Source: Phocoena phocoena
Lineage: Eukaryota > Chordata > Mammalia > Artiodactyla > Phocoenidae
Assembly (NCBI RefSeq): GCF_963924675.1
Contig: NC_089230.1
Location: 5,023,001 to 5,087,000 of the forward strand
Direction: 5' to 3'
DNA: 64,000 nucleotides
The translations under genes and the position numbers were made by a program. This document shows, one piece after another, positions 23,170 to 36,600 of the stretch (position 1 is the stretch's first letter; each line of letters starts with the position of its first letter). The notes under the pieces were generated by a model. That model had not been told where the DNA came from and did not search any database. It saw only the letters and a list, made by a program, of their open reading frames with translations.

Positions 23170-23472
23170 TTTTTAATAAAGTTATTTATTTATTTATGTG
23201 TTTTTGGCTGTGTTGGGTCTCCATTGTTGTGCACGGGCTTTCTCTAGTTGCGGCGAGTGGGGGCTACTCTTCGTTGCAGTGTGCGTGCTTCTCATTGCAG
23301 TGGCTTCTCCTGTTGCAGAGCACAGGCTCCAGTATTTGTGACACTCGAGCTCAGAGTTGTGGCTCATGGGCTTAGTTGCTCCGGTGGGATCTTCCCAGAC
23401 CAGGGCTCAAACCCATGTCCCCTGCACCGGCAGGCGGATTCTTAACCACTGCGCCAGCAGGGAAGTCCCCAC
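23170..23472 (-). mobile_element. CHR SINE, long type
   Basis: The head is at the right ('...ctgcgccagcagggaagtcc' reversed) and the TTTATTTATTTAT tail at the left. The 14-bp target duplication AGTAGGCTTTTTTA lies at 23156-23169 and 23473-23486. Sense to QKI. Confidence 0.93.
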
Positions 23473-23734
23473 AGTAGGCTTTTTTAACATCATTATGCAT
23501 TTTCTTTACTCAACACATGTAAACTACTGTCCTTATATGTTAGAAACCATTTCCCTAACTTATCTGGCAAAATGTTTTGTATATAGTAAGCACCACAGAA
23601 ATATCTGGAATTAAATATTCCCTACCCCCCAAAAGTGAACAAGGTACGTAATATAGTGAGGAAAGAACACAAACTTGAATGCCAGCCTTATTTCAGTACC
23701 ATATTTCAGTTATCTCAGTAATAACCTTGACTAA

Positions 23735-23925
23735 CTCATTCATATATTCATTGATTTTTTTCAATAAATATTTATCAACTTTTTCTGCTATACAGAAGAT
23801 ACTTTCCTAGTGAACAAGGTTTATGACAGGTAACGGACAAACATGAAAGCCCTTGAAGACCTTAGAGACTAGGAAGGAAGACAAACATAAAATAAGTAAT
23901 AACAGAGTAACTACTTACACTTGAG
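23735..23925 (-). repeat. L2 3'-end fragment
   Basis: 'cattcatatattcattgatt', 'caataaatatttatcaactt' and 'tagtgaacaaggtttatgac' follow the reverse complement of the L2 3' terminus. Confidence 0.55.
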
Positions 23926-23984
23926 ATGAGTGACAGACATCAAAGTTCACTGTGCTATAAAACAGCATACTAAGCCTGACTGAT

Positions 23985-24095
23985 GATATCTCACGAAATT
24001 CTATTTCCTCATTTGTAAAGGTTACAGGGTTGCAAGGATTAAATGAATGAAAGGGTGTTTAAGACAGTGACTATCTCACAGTACCTAATACTTCT
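23985..24095 (+). repeat. MIR fragment
   Basis: 'tttcctcatttgtaaaggtt', 'agggttgcaaggattaaatg' and 'cacagtacctaatac' follow the 3' half of MIR. Confidence 0.6.
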
Positions 24096-25915
24096 GCTGT
24101 GTAACTCCTACTACCCCTACTCCTTTCCTAAGTCTTCTTAAAAGATGGCTTTCCAGCTAACAGAGATTTCCCTTAAATCCACTGCGGGACTTCCTTCCTG
24201 ATATTATGTTAACATAAATAACCATCAGGAAAGTCACAGTTCCTCAATTACAAAGCCTCAAAATTAAAGCCACAGTAAAAAAAAAAAGAAAAAATTATAA
24301 TAATAATAAAATAAAATAAATTAGGAATTAACCAACAATTCTTCTAGATTAAAAAATACAGGTACCCACCCCAAATACCTGGAATGTCATAATTCTTTTC
24401 TTGGTAGTGCCCATCAACCTTGAGAAGTTTTAGAATTAAGATTAGAATGATAAAAGTAAATAAAACCCATGGTTAACAGTCTTTGTGTGTTTATCTAAAA
24501 TATCTGTAACATTTAAAATTATCTGGCATATTTAAGTATCTTAAGATTATCCTATTTCAACTAAAATAGATGTAGATGGAACCCACCACACACCCCAGAA
24601 ATTATAGGAGGGATGTGTCGGAAACATCCACATTTTAAAAAGCTCTACAAAGAGTTCTAATACACCGCCAGATAGTAGTAGGTATAATTACTGTGAATAG
24701 CATACCTCTACACTTCTTGGATAGCAATTTGGATGATACAATGTCTGACGGTGAGCAAAAATTCAATTCTGAATTATCCAAATGGTTAATGTATTATGAG
24801 CAAAGTTCTTTCTTCTCCTAATATTCCGAAGTGTTAATACATATTTCACATATCCATACTTCTCAGTGGATAAAAAGCAAAGATAACTTTACTTAACTGG
24901 AAGAACTAGGTGAATCCAGGGTTTCATGTTTTTCCTATATCATACTGCCTATCATCCAACACCTATAAAAATCCAAGACTTTTCTTCTTTTATTAAAATT
25001 TGGCTACCAAGGTATAAGAAATGATATCTTTCTTATAACCCTTCAGTATAATTCTATTAGCAAGACAGAAGCATAAAAGTCATATGGTTAATTAATGCAG
25101 AACAGTATGTGATGTAATGCAATTTTCCTTTTAAAGATACCAAATACTTTCACTTCCTGTGGGTACTTCTGAAATATAACCAATCCAGAGTAAGACTCTG
25201 ACATGTCAAAGATGTTAATAAATTGAAAACATCAAGATTACTCTTCAATGATGTTGTTAGCATGACTTGAATGGGTTTCAACAGAGTCTGAATACAAGCA
25301 AGTATGAACACAACCAAGAGTACCATTTCAAACACTTGCATCTAATAGCTGGTAGTCAAGCTAAAAGAGGGTAGCTTTTAGAATTGTCTCTTACCTTTCT
25401 TCCCCACTCTACAGGGATTTTAATAGGCAAAAATAACTAAATGAATGCTTTCCTTCATGAATTACAGTTATACATCCAACATTTATAATTTCCCTAAAAC
25501 CTGTTTTTAAAAAAATCCTGAACTTTTGCCAACTAAAACCTGGCCTGTTACACTTAAGACTTTTTATTGTTACAAACTGTCACTTTTTATATATTTTATA
25601 CATTATCCAACGTTACCAATAGTTAATGCTCAAGTTAAAGGTTAACGATTTTATTGCTATTTTTACAATTTGAGCTAATTACCTGAAAATTCAACTGTAT
25701 CAGCCAAGAAAGGAATAATCTCTCAGCAGAATAAAAAATAAAACTTCAGATGTTTTGTTTTCTTATTAGAAATCATTTCAAGCATGCTCAAGTTTCAGAG
25801 ATATGGAACTAAAGTGAAATTCTTAAATTCCTCTCCTTGTTATCAACTGACATCCATATAAGTGTATAATCAGATACTATTTGCTTCAAAGTCTTAATAA
25901 CAGCTTAAAAATGTT
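24096..25915. other. Intronic stretch, no recognised element
   Basis: About 1.8 kb, AT-rich, with an ATAATAA-type patch at 24296-24320. No gene or named repeat seen. Confidence 0.45.
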
Positions 25916-27032
25916 CCAGTGGAATAAAAGCAAAAATAAACAAATGGGACCTAACCAAACCTATAAGCTTTTGCTCCGCAAAGGAAACCATAAACAAAAT
26001 GAAAAGATAACCTACGGAATGGGAGAAAATATTTGCAAATGATGCAACCAACAAGAACTTAATTTCCAAAATATACAGACAGCTCATATAGCTCAAAATC
26101 AAAAAAACCGAACAACCCAATCAAAAGATGGGCAGAAGATCAAAATAGACATTTCTCCAAAAAAGACATCCAGATGGCCAACAGGCACATGTAAAGATGC
26201 TCAACATTACTAATTATTAGAGAAACGCAAATCAAAAACCACAAGGAGGTATCACCTCACACCGGTCAGAATGGCCATTATCAAAAAGAATACGTATAAT
26301 AAATACTAGAGAGGATGTGGAGAAAAGGGAACCCTCCTATACTGCTAGTGGGAATGTAAATTGGAGCAGCCACTATGGATGACAGTATGGAGGTTCCTTA
26401 AAAACTAAAAATAGAGTTACTATCAATATTTATCAAGCAACCCCACTCCTGGGCATATATCTGGAAAAGATGAAAACTCTAATTTGAAAAGATACATGCA
26501 CCCCAATGTTCATAGCAGCACTATTTACAATACCCAAGACACGGAAGCAACCTAAGTGTCCATCGACAGATGAATGGATAAAGATGATGTGGGACACACA
26601 CACACAATGGAGTATTAGCCATAAAAAAGAATGATATATTGCCATTTGAAGCAACATGGATGGACGCAGAGATTATCATACTAAATGAAGTAAGTCAGAG
26701 AAAGATAAATATAGTATGATATCACTTGTGAAATCTAAAAAAAGATACAAATGAACTTACTTACAAAACAGAAACAGACTCACAGACATAGAAAACAAAC
26801 TTATGGTTACCAAAGTGGAAAGGGGTGGGGGAGGGACAAACAGATACACATCACTGTATATAAAATAAACAACAAGGACTGACTGTATAGCACAGAGAAC
26901 TATATTCAGTATCTTGTAATAACCTATAATGGAAAAGAATGTGAAAAAGAATAATTATAACTGAGTCACTTTGCTGTATACCTGAAACTAACACAACATT
27001 GTAAATCAACTATACTTCAATTAAAAAGAATA
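25916..27032 (+). repeat. Older 5'-truncated LINE-1 3' end
   Basis: Starts in the ORF2 C-terminal part ('aaataaacaaatgggaccta') and runs to 'aacacaacattgtaaatcaactatacttc' (abridged). It is more diverged than the copy at 19209, with several frame breaks. A G-rich tract is at 26820-26836. It ends next to a short TG repeat (27037-27053). Antisense to QKI. Confidence 0.85.
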
Positions 27033-27036
27033 TATA

Positions 27037-27053
27037 TGTGTGTGTGTGTGTGT
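27037..27053. repeat. (TG)n microsatellite
   Basis: About eight TG units directly after the L1 tail and a short TA run. Confidence 0.85.
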
Positions 27054-29671
27054 TTCATCAGTGACCAAGGAAATATTTTTCAGTGACCAAGGAAGAATAC
27101 ATTACTTGTCCACTAGTGATTAAAGACAATAAGATGTGCTTGCACAGGACACCCAAGTCCACTCTCTTTCAGAATATCCTTGGCTCCAGTTCCTCTTAAT
27201 TAAGGAACAGAGGTAACAAATGTTATTCACCATCTAAGTGAAATATGAATGCAGTGGAAAACACTTGCTCAGGTCTAAGACAAACTTTGTAACAACCATA
27301 TGAATCACTGTAAAGCTTATGAATTAAGCTTACCACTAACAATTGCTATGGTTAAGTTTGAGAACAAAGTTCAACTTAAATAATGCTAATAGTAATCATT
27401 ACAACCAGAGAAAACATGTTTTTGAAAATGACCACAGAAGTAAGTAAAAGACCCAAAACTGAACGCAAATCTGACTCTTTCTCTCATGTCCCCTCTCCAC
27501 TGTGCCATACTGGAAGCATCATCACTGAACCCATTCTCTTCTTAGGTCCACATGAAATGTGACATTATCTCCAAGGCCCCCTTTCTGTCAAGCTGTCTCA
27601 AGAGCTCTTTCATCTGAACTTCTCTAGCAGTCCTCTAGCTGTCCTAGTCATCTGATTCTTATTACTGACACATTTTGATAAGGCAACTCCATATCTCTAT
27701 GTATCTCATCTTTTTATTTCTACTATGGGTGAGGATTCTACTTAGGATTAGGATTCCTGACTGACACGTCTTAAGAATATTCTTCACACTCAAATGTTTA
27801 GTTTCTGAAATAAAAATTAATCTGGTGGGAAATGGGACAGAAAATATTAAGTTCAGTAAACGCCAACTCTATATAAACAATGCTAGTTCAGCTAAGTTTA
27901 TCTACAGAGCAGAACACGTACCAATAGCTCTTTACACTGAACAGACAATCCGATGACTACTTTCATGCTACTCTAAAACGAAAGACTAAATACTAAATAA
28001 ATAAATAAATTTACACAGCCATTAAAAATGCAAGCCTCTGTAAACACCTATTGTATTTTGGAGAGCTGGAAATGGCTGAATTGTTGTGGCCTCCCCAGGC
28101 TTACCTCGTTGGGTCTTCTTGCCAAAGTACAAAATTAACATTCTATGAAGACAAAATGAATTTACAAATCGATTTAACTCGATTTTCCTTGAAAAACAGA
28201 GTGTTTTTTCCTAATTGTTCCATGTTACAAGAACAACTGATTTTATTTTCAGCAGATAACAGAAACTACTACACAACAAATGGAACCCTAACCTTCAAAG
28301 TCTGCAGCTCATAAATTGCAAACAATTTATCTACATGTACAAATTTAACCTTAATGTTAACAGTTAACAACCTAAATTTATATCCCTTGCTCATATGCTT
28401 TAATGCCAACAACAATAACAAAGGCCTTCCTCCCAATAAAGTATAAAATACTCTCTTCCTTAACATATTCAAGTAGTTTGAAACCATTTTGAAAAATATA
28501 CCCAGGAAACCCCAAGACTTCGTAAGTCTGTAGCTCCCCTCAGTTATGCCCACTACTGGAATAAAACTAAAAAAGTACTACCAATGGAAAATTATTTCTA
28601 TGTAAAACATATTATTTTCCAACCATGCTTCTCTGAGCCCCTTCTAATTAAAAGCTATACTTGTCCATCCTGCCTATAAAAGGACAGGCACTGTATCTTG
28701 TGTATCTTCGGCACTTAGCATACAGCCTACCACAAACACACACACTAAATTATTAAGTCTGTTAAATAAAGGAATCAAGAAATGAATTAATTAATTTTCA
28801 GTTGATGTGACCTGTTTTCCTGGAAATGGGTTTTTCCTAGTCAGCTTCTATAGTTCTATTTCAATTTAAGGTAAGAATCAGACATCTTTCTAGATTACTT
28901 GAATTCTAATAAACTGAAATCTTGCTTAGATAAAAACCTTCTGAATTACCACTTTCCTTCACATTAAATATTAAAAGGAGCCTGTACACTGAACATATAA
29001 AATCAATGCCAGGGAGGAAAAAAGTTAGCAGGGGCCGGTAAACCCATCTATTAAGTATAACCTAAATACAGGCCAAAAATGGACCAGGTGACTCCTGATT
29101 GATATTAGCTACCTAGAAATAGCTGTGTATCTTCTCCATATCTTCTAATAACATCTAAATTTATATCCCTTGCTCATTTATGAAACTAATCTTTAATAGC
29201 AATAACTAAATAAAGAAAGCTACTATTTAAGAATAGTTAAGTTATCTGGATGTGTCAACTACAGTTGCCAGAATTCCATTCTAGTGTGTTTCCAAGTTAG
29301 GGTGAGCAATAAAGTGTATTCCTTCCCAAGAGCATGGAGGACAAAAGTGAGGCAATGGCCATTTTGTAGAATATATACACCTCCTCTCAGCTATTCAACC
29401 AAGCATTAATCTGTGCTGCTGTGAAAGAATTTTGTACATGTAATTTAACTCACTAGCCAGTTGACTTTATTCAAAAGGGAGATTATCCTGGGTGGGCCTA
29501 CGTTATTCAGTTGGAAACTTTTTGGGATTAGGCCTTTTCTAAGCTCAAGCTACTCCAAACACCAAATGGGTCTACAATTGTTCTCCCTTCCCCATGGATC
29601 GTCCTTCCTGACTGCCTGCTCTGGACCCTCGACTAGGAACCAACACAGGTGTATATGCCAACTCCTCATAA

Positions 29672-29672
<1 letters not shown>
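27054..29672. other. Intronic stretch, no recognised element
   Basis: About 2.6 kb. It has a direct repeat of CAGTGACCAAGGAA (near 27060 and 27081) and a short AAAT run at about 27996-28010. Otherwise I see no gene or named repeat. Confidence 0.45.

Positions 29673-29705
<33 letters not shown>
29673..29705. repeat. (TG)n microsatellite
   Basis: Sixteen and a half uninterrupted TG units. Confidence 0.97.
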
Positions 29706-29708
<3 letters not shown>

Positions 29709-29942
29709 CTGCTGCTTCTCTGGTTAACCCCTAACTTGCACTCTTATCATTAAAGTTTCACCTTCATAAAAATTATACAATAAAATTTAAAGTACCCCAT
29801 TAAGCGACCAAGGCCATAATTATGGCATGAATGTAAAGAGGCTAACCATTTGTCAACATGTGTTTCACAGCAGTCAAAATATGTTTAAGAAGTATTTTTA
29901 AGCTGAAAAAATTGAAGTCTATTCCAGAATCTGGACCAAACC

Positions 29943-30493
29943 TGAAACCTAGCAGGACCCTGAGGGGTCCCTCCTGGGCACAAAAGCCTTTCCATGTCCC
30001 CTGTTTCTTGCTTGTAGGAAACAGGCTTCAATCAGTCTCCTTGACTTTCCAAGCGTTCCAAATGGCAGGTTCAAACAATCAGGGAGCAGAGGTGATGCAG
30101 AGACAAGGCAGGAGCAGTCAAGGAACAACAGTGCAGCCTTGGGGCATCCTGATTCCTCCTTAAGTAGTATACATAACAATATCTTTGAGGTCCTCTTCAG
30201 GAACTAAGGCCCCTATCCGGGTGGGGGATGCCAACTCCAGGCTGAGCAGAAGACTGCTGGAGCCCCGCCCTGTTACCTCACCACCAACCAACCAGAAGGA
30301 AGTCATACAACCCCAAAATTTGCCTATAAAACTTCTCCCCCAAAACCATCAGGGAGTTCGGGGTTTTTGAGCATGACCCACCCATTCTCCTTGCTTGGCC
30401 CTGCAATAAACCTTTCTCTGCTCCAAACTCTGACGTCTCAGTTTATCTGGCCTCCGTATGCAACAGGCACACGAACTTGTGTTTGGTAACCCA
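29943..30493 (+). mobile_element. ERV class-I-like solo LTR
   Basis: It begins TG (29943) and has an ERV1-LTR layout: GC-richer U3, TATAAA at 30325-30330, AATAAA at 30405-30410 followed by 'cctttctctgctcc', and an end '...gaacttgtgtttggtaac'. No internal retroviral genes or second LTR are seen nearby, so it is likely a solo LTR. The right edge and the target duplication are not resolved. Antisense to QKI. Confidence 0.6.
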
Positions 30494-31339
30494 CACTGCT
30501 AAGAAAAAAAGAATTATTTTTGGTGTGAAGAAGTAATTTCTTTACTAAACATGTTGGATTAATCTTTACTCAATAAACATGATAGAAAGGAGTTAAGACA
30601 GGGAAAATGAAAAGACTTCTTGAAGTAAGTTATCAAGGCATTAAAGGCATATTGAAAAGGCCACAACCTCCTCCCCCTTTTAACTAAATATAACAATTTA
30701 AGATGAATTTTTAGAAACTCTCCACTTTACCCAAAAAAGACCTTCAAGCAACAGAAAGAGTAGACTGTATGTGTATTGTGTGTATGCATACGTATTATTT
30801 TTAACTTTCTACAAAGAGCCTGTACTCAAGACATTAATAACCCACAGAGAGATACTAATCTCATTTTTACCTTAACATCCCTGAATATGACTGAATTTAG
30901 TTTGCTGGTATTTAATCATGAGAAGATAGTCTTTGAAAATAATTTCCTACATAAATGCACAGATTATGCTGCAATGAGGCAACAGATTTGAGAGAGATTA
31001 AAAAGAAAAGTGAGAAGCTTTGGTCACTTATTAACCATCAATTGCTAGACTAATTTTGTATCTTAAATAGAAACAGTAGCTAATTACCTATCCACCCCCA
31101 CCCACAAAAAAAAGTCAAGTATTCAATAAAGTATCTCTTAATAGTTTAATAAATGAGACATAAACTCTCTTGCAATTCCATCTCACATATGGAATAACAT
31201 GTTATCATATCACCATGTGATATGGTTCCCTTTCCGAATTGTTCAATGCATAAAGAACACATCAATATATACTTCTAACACTAAACAGAAAAGTACCTAG
31301 AATAAAAATTTTAAACTCTGCCCTTTTCTTAAACATCAC
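30494..31339. other. Intronic stretch, no recognised element
   Basis: No gene or named repeat seen. Confidence 0.45.
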
Positions 31340-32330
31340 AATTTCAAGACTGAGTATATGTCAAATCAAGTGTATTTGATCCTTTTCATTACCACGTAAT
31401 ATTCTATTACATGAAGAGACCGGTATTTCCATCTCCCCATTAACGGCTATTTATGCTGTTTCCAATTTTTTATTATAAAAAATGCTGCAGTAAACACCCT
31501 CATATCCACCCTCCAGAATACATGTGCAGGATTTTCTTAAGGAACTGATAAATAGTGGAATTTCCACAGACAAGGTCTTAAAAATAAACACCTACTAATA
31601 ACAGACACTGCCAAATTGCTATCCAAGGTGGCAGTATCAATATACACTCCCCACACCTCACTGCATGGGAGTTTATGTTTCTCCACATTCCAGACCCAGG
31701 TAGTATTTTTATTTTTGACAACCCAGTGGGTATCAAATGGTATATCACTCTCGTTAAAATGTGCATTCCTCTGAGTATTAATAAAGTAAAACATATTTCC
31801 ATGTGTTCATTGTTTATTCTAGTTTCCTGTTCTTTGTGTTGTCCTTTCACATACTGTGCCCAGTTTTCTACTGGATTTGTGGTCTTATTTTTGTTTTTGA
31901 ATGAACTCTTCATATACTCTGAATATAAATACTTTTGTAGCTGTCCTTTAATGGTTCCTTATGTCTTTTGCATAACAAGGGTTTTTTTTTTTGCCAATGT
32001 AGTTGTATCTATCCATCTTCCTTTATGAGTTTTCTTCTCAGTAACCCTTCCGTACTTTGAAGTCACAAATACATTCTCCTACAGTTTCATGCAAGAGTTA
32101 ACCATTTTGCTTTTAAACTTTGTGTTTAATTCATCTGGAACTTCTTTTTGCCTATGCAAACCCAACTCTCCTAACATCATTTGTTGAATAACCACGTCTC
32201 CACTTCTCAATTGCCATTCCTCTGCATCTACCCCTTCTTTCCACAATATACACATTATATATTACACTAAAACAGTTTTTATTCTAATTCCACTGGCCTA
32301 CCCACTGTCCCTCAGTAATATACACAATTA
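31340..32330 (-). repeat. Old L1M/HAL1-type LINE fragment (3' part)
   Basis: Reads as reverse-complement L1 C-terminal ORF2: 'cacgtaatattctattacat', 'aaaatgctgcagtaaacacc', 'gacactgccaaattgctatc', then degenerate 3' text with 'tcatttgttgaataaccacg'. Frames are broken. Sense to QKI. Confidence 0.65.
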
Positions 32331-32735
32331 ATAAAATGGTGAGAATGAAACGTACTCAACGCACTCCTTCATTTCGTTTTGCTTTTAGAATTATCCCAAT
32401 TACCAACGGTCAGTTTGACTGTACCTTCAGAACTTTGAAACCACTCAATTCAGTCCCACACACATACAAAATGTTACAATATTTTCTAATAAGCAAAAAG
32501 AATTTATTAGATTTTACTATTAAAATTGATTCAGAAACAGATCTATAAAATATAGAATTCCAGTTAATGAGTTTTCAAATTTATAACTCTAAAGTTGTTC
32601 ACTGGATTTTCCATGATTTAAAAAATATCTCCAATATTTCCAATTTGACCCTCATTTCCATTATTAGTATTTATTTACAGCAAGTCACCCATTCTAAGAA
32701 ATTTCTTTCAAAAATATTTTAACATCTTTGAAACC
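32331..32735. other. Intronic stretch, no recognised element
   Basis: No gene or named repeat seen. Confidence 0.45.
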
Positions 32736-33175
32736 TGTAGTGTCTTACTAATACCGGAAGCAGTAGGACACATCTGTCCCTGCCTGATCACTCGTGGGAG
32801 AGGCAGTTTCCCACAAGCCTGGAGCATCCCTGTATGTTCTAACAGGGTGTGCAAGCTTAACTATCTCCTCAAACTGAGCAGTTTCTGTAGTCAGTCACAT
32901 AGATAACTAAGCAAGACAAGGAGACCCCATCTTGAGAATACTGGCATAGGAGACCATGGTCTGCTGCTTGTTCACAAGTGCTGGGACCTTGGCCTTGGTT
33001 CCTCTTCAGCAATGCAGCACACTAAGTGTACAGATGTCAGGCTGGGAACTGAGGCTCAGGGAATCAGTGCAGATAAGCCGATAGCCTGTTAACTGCTTTT
33101 GCTGTGGGTAATAAAGTCTGGTCTCTGATGCAGGAGTCTTGGTTCTTCTGCCAGAATCCTCAAAAACATGGTAGC
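32736..33175 (+). mobile_element. LTR-like segment of an endogenous retrovirus (solo LTR)
   Basis: It starts with TG at 32736 ('tgtagtgtcttactaatacc') and has AATAAA at 33110-33115 followed by 'gtctggtctctgatgcagga', an R/U5-like arrangement. It ends near 'cctcaaaaaca'. The composition is clearly GC-richer than the flanks. No internal viral sequence is seen. I recall similar cetartiodactyl ERV LTRs but cannot name the family. Antisense to QKI. Confidence 0.55.
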
Positions 33176-33636
33176 AAGTTAACTTATTAGCTTACAAGTA
33201 GGATAAAAACCTCAGACCCCTTACTTCTCTTGACAAGAACGTGTATAAAAATTTGCAATACTATGGGAAAAACTATCAGGAAGAATAATGAAGCACTCCT
33301 TTAAAAAGGCTGCATCATCAACATTCCTGGACTAGCCTGCTATACAGTATGACTGAGTAAAAAGGTGAGATAGAACTCTCTGAGATGGTCTTAGAAAAGT
33401 ATTAAATAATTTCACTTACACTTTCCTTTTAAGATATACCAATGAATATAATTAAAAAGACAGGACTAAGTAAGTCTATACAAAACAACTTCTACATGAA
33501 CAACAAGCTTTCTCTCAGGTTATTTGGTTGCCTTTTTTCCCTTGCTGGTACAGAAAATAACAGTGCTACAGTTAATGACATCAAATGTAGTTCTGCTTTT
33601 TTTTTTTTAATCAGTTTTATACAAGTTTATCTACTT
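33176..33636. other. Intronic stretch, no recognised element
   Basis: No gene or named repeat apart from a long T run at about 33597-33608. Confidence 0.45.
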
Positions 33637-33699
33637 CATGAATTTTTTTTAATTTTTGAATTTTATTTTATTTATTTTTCATACAGCAGGCTCTTATTA

Positions 33700-36600
33700 G
33701 TTTTTATGGTTGAGTACTATTCCATTGTATACATGTGCCACATCTTTATCCATTCATCTGTTGATAGACATCAACATGGTTGCTACCATGTTCTGGCTAT
33801 TGTAAATACTGCTGCAGTGAACATTGTGGTACATGACTCTTTTTGAATTATGGTTTTCTCAGGGTATATGCCCAGTAGTGGGATTGCTGGGTCATATGGT
33901 AGTTCTATTTTTGGTTTTTCAGGAACCTCCATACTGTTCTCCATAGTGCTGTATCAATTTACATTCCCACCAACTGTGCAAGAGGGTTCCCTTTTCTCCA
34001 CACCCTCTCCAACATTTACTGTTTGTAGATTTTTTCATGATGGCCATTCTGACCAGTGTGAGGTGATAACTGCATTGTAGTTTGGATTTGCATTTCTCTA
34101 ATGATTAGTGATGTTGAGCATCCTTTCATGTGTTTGTTGGCAGTCTGTGTATCTTCTTTGGGGAAATGTCTATTTAGGTCTTCTGCCCATTTCTGGATTG
34201 GGTTGTTTGGGTTTTTTTGATATTGAACTGCATGAACTGCTTGTATATTTTGGAGATTAATTCTTTGTCAGTTGCTGTGTTTGCAAATATTTTCTCCCAT
34301 TCTGAGGGTTGTCTCTTCATCTTATTTATGGTTTCCTTTGCTGTGCAAAAGCTTTTAAGTTTCATTAGGTCCCACTTGTTTATTTTTTATTTTATTTCCA
34401 TTTCTCTAGGAGGTGGGTCAAAAAGGGTGTTGCTGTGATTTAAGTCACAGAGGGTTCTGCCTATGCTTTCCGCTAAGAGTTTTATGGTGGCTGGCCTTAC
34501 TAGGTCTCTAATCCATTTTGAGTTTATTTTTGTGTATGGTGTTAGGGAGTGTTCTAATTTCATTCTTTTAAATGTAGCTGGCCAGTTTTCCCAGCAGCAG
34601 ACTGTCTTTTTTCCATTGTATATCCTTCCCTCCTTTGTCATAGATTAGTTGACCATAGGTGTGTGGGTTTATCTCTGGGCTTTCTATCTTGTTCCATTGA
34701 TCTATGTTTCTGTTTTTGTGCCAGTACCATATTGTCTCGATTATACTGTAGCTTTGTAGTACAGTCTGAAGTCAGGGAATCTGATTCCTCCAGCTCAGTT
34801 TGTTCCCCTCAAGACTGCTTTGGCTATTCGGGATCTTTTGTGCCTCCATACAAATTTTTTTAAGAATTTTTATTCTAGTTCTGTAAAAAAAAATGCCACT
34901 GGTAATTTGATAGGGATTGCACTGAATCTGTACATTGCATTGGGTAGTACAGTCATTTTCACAATATTGATTCTTCCAATCCAAGAACATGGTATATCTC
35001 TCCATCTGTTTGTGTCATCTTTGATTTCTTTCATCAGTGTCTTATAGTTTTCTGAGTACAAGTCTTTTACCTCCTTAGGTAGGTTTATTCCTAGGTATTT
35101 TATTCTTTTTGTTGCAACAGTGAATGGGATTTTTTCCTTAATTTCTCCTTCTGATCTTTCGTTGTTAGTGTATAGGAATACAAGAGATTTCTGTGCATTA
35201 ATTTTGTATCCTGCAACTTTACCAAATTCGTTGATGAGCTCTAGTAGTTTTCTGGTGGCATCTTTAGCATTCTCTATGTATAGTATCATGTCATGGGCAA
35301 ACAGTGACATTTTTCCTTTTTCCAATTTGTATTCCTTTTATTTCTTTTTCTTCTGATTGCCGTGGCTAGGACTTCCAAAACTAAGTCAAATAACAGTGGC
35401 AAGAGTGGACAGCCTTGTCTTGTTCCTGACCTTAGCGGAAATGCTTTCAGTTTTTCAACATGGAGAATAATGTTTGCTGTGGGTTTGTCGTATATGGCCT
35501 TTATTATGTTGAGGCAGGCTGCCTCTAAGCCAACTTTCTGGAGAGTTTTTATCATAAATGGGTGTTGAATTTTGTTGAAAGCTTTTTCTGCATCTATTGA
35601 GATGATCATATGGTTTTTATTCTTCACTTTGTTTATGTGGTGTATCACACTGATTTGCATATACTTAAGAATCCTTGCATCCCTGGGATAAATCCCACTC
35701 GATCATGGTTTATCATCCTTTTAATGTGTTGTTGGATTCTGTTCGCTAATATTCTGTTGAGGATTTCTGCATCTATATTCATCAGTGACATTGGTCTGTA
35801 GTTTTCATTTTTTGTAGTATATCTGTCTCGTTTTGGTATCAGGGTGATGGTGGCCTCATACAATGAGTTTGGGAGTGTTCCTTCCTCTGCAATTTTTTGG
35901 AACAGAGTTTGAGAAGGATTGGTGTTAGCTCTTCTCTAAATGTATAGTATTCACCTGTGAAGCCATCTGGTCCTGGACTTTTGTTGGAAGATTTATAATC
36001 ACAGTTTCAATTTCATTACTTGTGATTGGTCTGTTCATATTTTCTGTTTTTTCTGGTTCAGTCTTGGAAGGTTATACCATTCTAAGATTATACCATTCTA
36101 AGAATCTGTCCATTGTTTCCAGGTTGTCCATTTTATTGGCATAGAGTTGCTTGTAGTAGTCTCTTAGGATGCTTTGTATTTCTGCAGTGTCCATTGTAAC
36201 TTCTCCTGTTTCATTTCTAATTTTATTGATTTGAGTCCTCTCCCTCTTTTCCTTGATGAGTGTGGCTAATGGTTTATCAATTTTGTTTATTTTCTCAGAG
36301 AACCAGCTTTTAGTTTTATTGATCTTTGCTATTGTTTTCTTTGTTTCTATTTCATTTATTTCTGCTCTGACCTTTATGATTTCTTTCCTTCTGCTAACTT
36401 TGGGTTTTGTTTGTTCTTCTTTCTCTAGTGCCTTTAGGTGTAAGGTTAGATTGTTTACTTGAGATTTTTCTTGTTTCTTGAGGTAGGTTTGTATAGCTAT
36501 AAACTTCCCTCTTAGGACTGCTTTTGCTGCATCCCATAGGCTTTGGATCGTTTGTGTTTTCATTGTCATTTGTCTCTAGGTATTTTTTGATTTCCCCTTT

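Noticed and set aside
28051..28553. Overlapping frames of 87 and 94 codons
   Set aside because: No domain, no repeat match, opposite strands overlapping. Consistent with chance frames.
29858..30370. Frames of 60-100 codons on both strands
   Set aside because: They run through the LTR at 29943-30493, which has no coding role. No retroviral gene remnant is recognised.
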